Assembly (NCBI GenBank): GCA_037969175.1
Contig: JBBKWX010000193.1
Coordinates: 1 to 5,160 of the forward strand
Length of the DNA: 5,160 bases
DNA from: JBBKWX01 sp037969175
GTDB lineage: Bacteria; Bacteroidota; Bacteroidia; AKYH767-A; JBBKVM01
Direction of reading: 5' to 3'
Made by a program: the position numbers and the translations under genes. The notes below the pieces were generated by a model, which was given only the letters and a program-made list of their open reading frames with translations, was not told the DNA's origin and searched no databases. Shown here in pieces: positions 1-5,160 of this stretch (the first letter of the stretch is position 1; the number at the start of each line of letters is the position of its first letter).

Positions 1-65
1 TTTTTAAATTGAGTATTGAGTATTATCCTTTCACTCTAGTTGTAAAAAACAAAAATGCATAGAGC

Positions 66-698
66 CTAGGTCAGTCTATTCTGAATCGCTTTAGCTACAG
101 CTTCACTTTTGGAATTGACATGAAGCTTTTCGTAGATTTTTTTGATATGACTTCTTACTGTTTCTAAACTGATCTTTAAGTCGGATGCGATCATCTTATA
201 ACTGAAACCACGAACCAATAAAGTAAGTACGTCCTGCTCTCTGGCTGTGAGTAATAACAGATCTTTTTTATGTTGAAAAGGGAGAGTGAATAATTTTAAA
301 ACCTGTCTTGCAACCGAAGGTGTCATAGGGGCACCGCCATTTACAGCCTCTCGGATATAATCGAGGAACTTGGATGGAGGTGTTTTCTTTAAAATGTAAC
401 CGGTAGCACCATCGCAAATAGCTTGAAAAACACGCTCGTTATCTTCGAAAACAGTTTGCATCACCACGCTCACATCCAGACCTTCGGTTCTTATTTCACG
501 TAAACCTTCAAGTCCGTCTTTCACCGGCATATCTATATCCATGAGTATGATATCAGGCTTTAAAAGCTTAATAACTTTAACTGCATTCTTTGCATTTTCA
601 AATATTCCAAGCAACTCCATATCCGGCGCATCATCCAGCATCTCTTTGATGCTTTCTGCAAAATCTCTGTTGTCTTCAAATACCAATACTCCTATCAT
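66..698 (-). CDS. NarL/FixJ-family response regulator (REC + LuxR-type HTH)
   Basis: Cytoplasmic transcription factor of 210 residues, the usual length for the NarL/FixJ family. The receiver domain covers about residues 2-120: acidic pair E8/D9, phosphoacceptor D54 in LMDIDMP, switch threonine T82 in MQTVFED, and conserved lysine K104 in GYILKK. After a linker comes a LuxR-type helix-turn-helix from about 149 to 208, opening with LTAREQDVL and with the recognition helix in SLETVRSHIKKIYEKL (177-192). All key residues are present, so it should be phosphorylated on D54 and then bind DNA. The start is ATG at 696-698; an AT-rich stretch with no Shine-Dalgarno precedes it, as is common in Bacteroidota. 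It lies 64 bases after the stop of the sensor kinase on the same strand, so that kinase is almost certainly its partner and the two are probably co-transcribed. Target genes cannot be told from the sequence. The stop is TAG at 66-68, and no convincing terminator is visible in the 65 bases that follow. Confidence 0.95.
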   Translation of the reverse strand: MIGVLVFEDNRDFAESIKEMLDDAPDMELLGIFENAKNAVKVIKLLKPDIILMDIDMPVKDGLEGLREIRTEGLDVSVVMQTVFEDNERVFQAICDGATGYILKKTPPSKFLDYIREAVNGGAPMTPSVARQVLKLFTLPFQHKKDLLLLTAREQDVLTLLVRGFSYKMIASDLKISLETVRSHIKKIYEKLHVNSKSEAVAKAIQNRLT

Positions 699-762
699 GT
701 AAATACAATATTATACGTATTCTTTTTAATCTCTAATCCCACAAAGGGGGGAGAAACTTCAT

Positions 763-3700
763 TTATAAATGTAGCTCCAAATTGATAATGGTTCCTTGTT
801 GTTCCAAGCTGATGATCTCTAATTTAGCATTGATCTCTTTAGCCCTCCTTTGCATATTTTGCACCCCGTCACCCCCGCTGTAATGTTTATGCGATTCCTT
901 CAGATTAAATCCTTTTCCATTATCTGTAATTGTTAAATAAAAGATCTTGTTTTCGATTTTTATATGTACAGTTGCAGACGTGCATTCCGAATATTTTACC
1001 AAATTATTTAAGGCTTCTTTATAGATCAAAAAGATAGCATGCTTTACTTCAAGCGACATGTTTATATGATGAATATCGTCCGGGAAATCAATGCTGAATG
1101 GGATCTTCTTCGCCTCCAGTAACGTGCTTGCATATTCCCTCATCCTCGACATGATCTTATCGAGAGAATCATTTTCGGGTTTTACATTCCAGATAATATC
1201 ACTCATATTATCTAAGGTTCTCTGTGTACGGTCGCTGATCTTGTTCAGTGAATCAGCAAGTTTTAAATCATCTTTTTCTTCAAATCTTTTTTGAGCTGAA
1301 TTTGTAAGGATATTTATACTGCTTAATGTTGAACCTATATCGTCATGCAGATCTCTTGAGATCCGCAATCGTACTCCTTCCATTTCAAGCATCTTGTTTA
1401 TTCTGAATTTATAAATGGAATAAATTATACTCATGATAAATAAAATGCTGAGAGCAATAAACCACCAGGCTTGGTAATATGGAGGTAGTACAGTAAACAA
1501 TATTGGAGCTTGCAACATAGACCATTCACTGCTGCTCCGGCTTCTTGCTCTTACATTCAATTTATATGCTCCCGGACTTAAATTCGAAAATAAAATATCC
1601 GGATTACTGCCAAGATTCACCCATTCTTCTCGTTCATTATTTAATTGAAATTCATAAGTCAAAGGAAGTTTTGATTCATAGTCCAACAATGAAAAATGAA
1701 GTGATAGCATGTTTTCATCAGGCTGTAATGTATATTCCATGGTTGCATGAAAGGGTCTTTCAGTATTTAATATTTTGATCGCATTCATGACCAATGGAAA
1801 TTTTGTTTTTCTGGATTTGAACTGACCCATATCTAAGATCAAGATCCCATCTTTGTATCCAAGTGCCATTTTATCGTCACCCATATAATAAATTGAAATA
1901 TCCTTATCCGTAAAGAGGCCGTTAGAAAAATTGTATAGCACGAATGATTGGTTCTCCGGTTTGAAATGTATCAAACCCAGATCCGAAGAAATGATAAAAC
2001 CGCCATTACTGTCAGTTATTATTCCTGATAGCATATTCGATGGTAAGCCATCGTTAGTAGTATAGATCTTTTCAATAAGATTTGATTCATTGATCTTCAC
2101 AAGTCCCTCCAATGTAGTGATCCAGATGTTTCCTTTTCCATCTTTGATCATGTCTCTGCTGTAGATGGAAGGGTACATGGTCTTATTGGAATCTTCCAGA
2201 AAGGAAGAAAATTCTCCCGACAGTTTATTAAAGAAATAACATCCTCTGTCGCTGGAGATCAAAAAAGCATCTCCTGCTTTTGTAAATATCATGTCTGTGA
2301 CAAACTCAGGTTTATATGCATTGTTCTTTCCCGTATCGTACGCTTTATAATAATTGTTTTCAGGCACAAATTCAAAAAAGCCTCTTCCTGAGGATACAAA
2401 ACATAAAGTATCTTTCTTTTGCTGAGATAATGATGAAATATGCACATTGATCATCTCTGATGGGTCACTACTTATATAGGCATCTTTAAAACTATTCTGG
2501 CGTCGATCAAATTTTAATAATCCGGCACCGCTTGTTCCAGCCCAAATGTTTTTCTTTTTATCCACTCCCAGATAATTGATGTACTTGCCGGGTAATTGCT
2601 TTTCCTTTTGTGTAGATTGAGTTGAGAATACTTCAGTTTCACCGCTATTCAGATCGATCCTGTATATTCCTCCTGTCCATATAGAAAACCAGAGCTTATT
2701 TTTATCATAGGGATCATAGAATATGCTGCCGGGAACAATTGTGTTTTTTTCTATGCCGATCTTATCGAACCGGATAGATTGAATATTCATTTTCTGTGGA
2801 ATATGTTTTAATAATCCTAACTCAGATCCGAGCCAGATAATACCCTGATCATCTTTATAGATGCAATGTATCATGGACTCTTCGATCCTGCGTGAATTGG
2901 AGTTATACAGATCGTAACGGACTAATTTGTCAGTCGTTTTATCTAACTTATACACACCATAAAATGTTCCACCTGCAAATAGGATTTCAGGGTCGTCAGT
3001 AGCTGACATGCTCCAAAAAGTATAGGAATCGGTTTTCTCGGTGAAAGCTTTATCGCTTATATTAAAGTTTGCAATTCCATCAGCCCATAAGCCTACATAA
3101 TATGTATTCTTTTCATCCTGAATCATGATGCGGGGAATGGTTCCTATATTTTTTTTATTTCTTTTTTTTGTTGACTCGGCAAAGAACTCTCTCTTTTTAT
3201 CAAGCATGAACAAACCTTCAATAGAAACGATCCAAATGTTTTTCTGCCTGTCTTCCATGATCTGAAAAACTTCAGTCGAAACTGCTATCCTTTCAATCTT
3301 ATACTGATTCCAGGTGTTTTTATTTAAATCATGACAGACTACTCCTTTTTCACTATTGAACCAAACCTTGTTTCCGGAATCAACAAAGACTCTTCTGTTA
3401 AAAACAAATTCTGATGCATGTTCTTTTGGGATAGTTAATCTGATGATCTTTCTTTGTTCCTGATCATAATAACAGATTCCCTGAGGAGTTGCAGCCCATA
3501 TGTTTCCGTTTGGAGATTTGCAAAGATTGAAAATGATATTGCCCGACATGCTGTTCGGCTCAGCAGCGTCATGTTTGAAGACTCTAAATTTTCTGCCATC
3601 AAATCGATTTAAACCATCGCTGGTCCCAACCCAAATAAATCCAAGATCATCCTTGATGATACAGGAAACCTGATTGTTTGAGAGCCCGTCAAAGCCTGCA

Positions 3701-3810
3701 TACTTCTCTACCATCAATTGCTGGGCAGATGCATTGCATAACATCATCAGCATTAGATAGAAAAAAGTAGTCGTACTAATGTATGTTTTGCAACACGCCT
3801 TTCGAATCAT
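763..3810 (-). CDS. Two-component sensor histidine kinase with 14 periplasmic propeller blades, Y_Y_Y domain, HisKA_3 and HATPase
   Basis: Inner-membrane sensor kinase of 1015 residues from the ATG at 3808-3810. An in-frame TTG at 3832-3834 would add eight residues (MYSFKIHC), but the ATG puts a clean signal peptide at the start (basic RK near the N-terminus, hydrophobic core about 16-25, cleavage after ASA at 29), so it is preferred. Residues 40 to about 660 are regulator-propeller repeats of the type 'GxIWxGTxxGLxxFD'; I count 14 blade positions (60, 105, 150, 193, 238, 278, 326, 374, 423, 470, 516, 563, 605, 648), which suggests two seven-bladed propellers. A Y_Y_Y domain follows (about 690-773, with LTYEFQLN and PGAYKLNVRARS), then one membrane helix (about 781-800). 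The cytoplasmic part has HisKA_3 with H822 in RDLHDDIG, the N-box E932-ALNN, G1 DNGKGF (963-968) and G2 GGDG (979-982), so it should be an active kinase. There is no receiver or AraC domain, unlike the Bacteroides hybrid sensors. The response regulator 64 bases downstream is the expected phosphate acceptor. The ligand is unknown. Confidence 0.95.
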   Translation of the reverse strand: MIRKACCKTYISTTTFFYLMLMMLCNASAQQLMVEKYAGFDGLSNNQVSCIIKDDLGFIWVGTSDGLNRFDGRKFRVFKHDAAEPNSMSGNIIFNLCKSPNGNIWAATPQGICYYDQEQRKIIRLTIPKEHASEFVFNRRVFVDSGNKVWFNSEKGVVCHDLNKNTWNQYKIERIAVSTEVFQIMEDRQKNIWIVSIEGLFMLDKKREFFAESTKKRNKKNIGTIPRIMIQDEKNTYYVGLWADGIANFNISDKAFTEKTDSYTFWSMSATDDPEILFAGGTFYGVYKLDKTTDKLVRYDLYNSNSRRIEESMIHCIYKDDQGIIWLGSELGLLKHIPQKMNIQSIRFDKIGIEKNTIVPGSIFYDPYDKNKLWFSIWTGGIYRIDLNSGETEVFSTQSTQKEKQLPGKYINYLGVDKKKNIWAGTSGAGLLKFDRRQNSFKDAYISSDPSEMINVHISSLSQQKKDTLCFVSSGRGFFEFVPENNYYKAYDTGKNNAYKPEFVTDMIFTKAGDAFLISSDRGCYFFNKLSGEFSSFLEDSNKTMYPSIYSRDMIKDGKGNIWITTLEGLVKINESNLIEKIYTTNDGLPSNMLSGIITDSNGGFIISSDLGLIHFKPENQSFVLYNFSNGLFTDKDISIYYMGDDKMALGYKDGILILDMGQFKSRKTKFPLVMNAIKILNTERPFHATMEYTLQPDENMLSLHFSLLDYESKLPLTYEFQLNNEREEWVNLGSNPDILFSNLSPGAYKLNVRARSRSSSEWSMLQAPILFTVLPPYYQAWWFIALSILFIMSIIYSIYKFRINKMLEMEGVRLRISRDLHDDIGSTLSSINILTNSAQKRFEEKDDLKLADSLNKISDRTQRTLDNMSDIIWNVKPENDSLDKIMSRMREYASTLLEAKKIPFSIDFPDDIHHINMSLEVKHAIFLIYKEALNNLVKYSECTSATVHIKIENKIFYLTITDNGKGFNLKESHKHYSGGDGVQNMQRRAKEINAKLEIISLEQQGTIINLELHL

Positions 3811-3879
3811 ACAATGGATCTTGAAGCTATACAAGAAGGGTCAAAATATTCTTGAGCTTTATCGAAGTTATGCTAATAT

Positions 3880-3908
3880 GAAACATAAAGCAACAGCTTG
3901 GAATCAAA
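3880..3908 (-). promoter_or_regulatory. Candidate Bacteroidota-type promoter for the kinase/regulator pair
   Basis: On the minus strand TTTG (plus positions 3905-3908) is followed after 17 bases by TATGTTTC (3880-3887). The latter matches the Bacteroidota -7 element TAnnTTTG except at its last base, and the TTTG fits the -33 element; the spacing is slightly shorter than the commonest 19-21 bases. It lies between the terminator of the upstream gene and the kinase start, where a promoter is expected, and would give a leader of about 60-70 bases. The match is short and the region AT-rich, so this is a tentative call. Confidence 0.3.
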
Positions 3909-3922
3909 ATTTTATATGCAAA

Positions 3923-3951
3923 AAAATAGCCGCTGATTTAGCGGCTATTTT
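3923..3951 (-). terminator. Rho-independent terminator of the T9SS-sorted protein gene
   Basis: A perfect 12-bp inverted repeat (arms 3923-3934 and 3940-3951, GC-rich core AGCCGCT/AGCGGCT) surrounds a 5-base loop. Read on the minus strand, the 3' arm runs into an uninterrupted T run ending near 3921, giving the classic stem plus U-tract. It begins 15 bases after the TAA stop of the gene at 3967, so it ends that transcript and separates it from the kinase/regulator unit. Confidence 0.9.
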
Positions 3952-3966
3952 AGATATAGGTAATTG

Positions 3967-5160
3967 TTATTCCTTTACAAATCGGGTTTGCATTTGCATC
4001 TCCCCTTGTATCAGGGTGACGAAATAGATACCCGGTTTAATTTTACTCAGATCTATATGTATTTTATTTTCTCCATGTACTGAGATTTCAGAACTTTCAT
4101 AAATGGATCTTCCGGTCACATCATTTATTCGTATCAAATATTCTGATTCAGCATGAGTGCTAAATAACAATCCCATATTTTGATTTACAGGATTTGGAAA
4201 CACATTCAACTCATAAGAGTCAAGATGCTCTTCGCCATCCAATGCAATACGCGAACCTGCGCATCCGCCCATCACATCTCCATGATTCATATGCGCTTTC
4301 AAAGCACAACCCGAGATCATCACCGAAACAGGATTCTTTCCATTCGTGCTATGGCAAACCAGTACTCTGTTGTCTTTAGCAGTTACTTTTATTTTACCAC
4401 GACCGGTATTTAAAAGATGGCCATCGATCTGCACAAAATAGACCGCTCCTTTTTCCAAACAGTAGGCTCTACTTATTGTTGACGATAGGGTAGAAAGGTC
4501 TGCATCATCATTTGCAGCGACCAATGTGAAACTTCCGGCACAAGTATAGTCATCGCTTTTATACAATGCCAATTGAGTATTGTAAGGTGACTCATCAAAG
4601 TAACTTTCAATATTTACAGCCATGCTTTCAGGTGCTATAAATTTAAACCACACTGTATTATTTGCAACAGCTCCATTACCGTTTTCATCCAGCCAACCAT
4701 CTTGCGATCCTGTACCTGTAACCAAAGCGGGCACCGGCTCTCCTGCTTCAACAGTTGCACAGGTATTATCAAAAGCTGTCCAGGTATCCACTGCCATCAT
4801 TATGGCATCACACATATTATCATTTGAGGGTGTGCTGTTGCAAATTTTAGTTACAAATACGTCAGCTGTTGTTCCGGTTTGAGACGCATTGGTGATGATA
4901 TGTCCGTCAATATCCAAAGTGTTTGACGCAAAGGTTCCGCTCAATAAAACATTATTAGAAATGTCCAGATCTAATGCCCAACCTGAATCCAGGAAAGGAC
5001 CTCCTATACTTTTCGCCCAGATAAATGCACCGGCAGGATCAAGTTTTATACTGATGATATCATTATTTCCTGCGGATGTAATATTGTAAACACCCGGTCC
5101 CGGATCAAAATCTATGGTGTTTCTGTAGTAACCCGCTGCATAAATATTTCCCTGTGCATC
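3967..5160 (-). CDS. Secreted SBBP-propeller / PPC-like protein with T9SS type A sorting domain (N-terminus outside window)
   Basis: Partial gene: the frame is open without a stop from the right edge (5160) to the TAA at 3967-3969, giving 397 residues (numbered from the edge); the true start lies beyond the window. A TTG at 4942-4944 is internal, since the reading frame upstream of it codes for good propeller sequence. Residues 1 to about 106 are SBBP-type repeats (DAQGNIYAAGYY, DFDPGPG at 17-23, IKLDPAGAFIWAKSIGG). About 107-262 look like a PPC-type beta-sandwich, starting NDNMCDAI, with NTVWFKFIAP and AVYFVQIDG. A Cys/His motif follows at about 266-300 (C269, H270, AHMNHGD, C300). The last 80 residues are a T9SS type A sorting domain: FPNPV at 321-325, NDVTGRSIYE, IKPGIYFVTL and the terminal RFVKE. 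The protein should cross the outer membrane by T9SS, lose this C-terminal domain and be anchored at the surface or released. No catalytic motif is visible, so an adhesive or binding role is possible but unproven. Confidence 0.9.
   Translation of the reverse strand, partial: DAQGNIYAAGYYRNTIDFDPGPGVYNITSAGNNDIISIKLDPAGAFIWAKSIGGPFLDSGWALDLDISNNVLLSGTFASNTLDIDGHIITNASQTGTTADVFVTKICNSTPSNDNMCDAIMMAVDTWTAFDNTCATVEAGEPVPALVTGTGSQDGWLDENGNGAVANNTVWFKFIAPESMAVNIESYFDESPYNTQLALYKSDDYTCAGSFTLVAANDDADLSTLSSTISRAYCLEKGAVYFVQIDGHLLNTGRGKIKVTAKDNRVLVCHSTNGKNPVSVMISGCALKAHMNHGDVMGGCAGSRIALDGEEHLDSYELNVFPNPVNQNMGLLFSTHAESEYLIRINDVTGRSIYESSEISVHGENKIHIDLSKIKPGIYFVTLIQGEMQMQTRFVKE

Noticed and set aside
11..24. 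Tandem 7-base direct repeat gagtatt, two copies
   Set aside because: Only two short AT-rich copies at the window edge; no sign of a functional repeat or insertion.
34..64. Inverted repeat ctcta/tagag after the regulator gene, possible terminator
   Set aside because: A 5-bp stem with a 21-base loop is too weak, and the T-rich tract lies in the loop rather than after the stem.
702..751. TATAAT (minus strand, 710-715), palindrome atacgtat (713-720) and a C-run hairpin (UCCC/GGGA) in the kinase-regulator spacer
   Set aside because: The TATAAT has no -35 or -33 partner at a suitable distance and would start transcription almost on the ATG; the palindrome and 4-bp stem are within chance for AT-rich DNA. 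Co-transcription with the kinase is simpler.
1091..1778. Short plus-strand open frames at 1091-1294 and 1545-1778
   Set aside because: They lie antisense inside the sensor kinase, resemble no known family, and have no promoter or neighbouring gene context.
3724..3810. Lipoprotein signal (cysteine at residue 25 of the kinase leader)
   Set aside because: The residues before the cysteine (LMML) lack the small residue needed at -1 of a lipobox; ASA/QQ gives a standard signal peptidase I site.
3779..5089. Plus-strand open frames at 3779-4027, 4180-4413, 4194-4379, 4622-4882 and 4889-5089
   Set aside because: All are antisense to the secreted protein gene or the kinase start; the minus-strand frames carry recognisable domains, while these do not.

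Overview
The window looks like chromosomal DNA from a member of the phylum Bacteroidota. Four things point there: a type IX secretion (T9SS) type A sorting domain closing one protein, a large periplasmic propeller/Y_Y_Y sensor kinase, AT-rich spacers, and no recognisable Shine-Dalgarno sequences ahead of the starts. The genus cannot be fixed from the sequence alone. All three genes lie on the minus strand, so the window reads from right to left, and no mobile element, RNA gene or CRISPR array was seen.

Right part (3967-5160): the 3' part of a gene for a secreted, cell-surface protein whose N-terminus lies beyond the right edge. The visible 397 residues hold the end of an SBBP-type beta-propeller, a PPC-like beta-sandwich, a short Cys/His-rich motif and the T9SS sorting domain. 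A strong rho-independent hairpin (3923-3951) closes this transcript.

Middle and left (66-3834): a second transcription unit, probably with its own promoter in the 3880-3908 area. It holds a membrane sensor histidine kinase of about 1015 residues (signal peptide, 14 propeller blades, Y_Y_Y domain, one membrane helix, HisKA_3 and HATPase domains). After 64 bases comes a 210-residue NarL/FixJ-family response regulator. The two make a matched pair: the kinase senses something in the periplasm and phosphorylates the regulator, which should bind DNA through its LuxR-type helix-turn-helix. The architecture resembles the Bacteroides hybrid two-component sensors, but here the receiver and DNA-binding parts are on a separate protein.

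Nothing in the window is clearly a new system. The best points for a second look are the regular 14-blade layout of the sensor and the CH...AHxxHGDxxGxC motif in the secreted protein.
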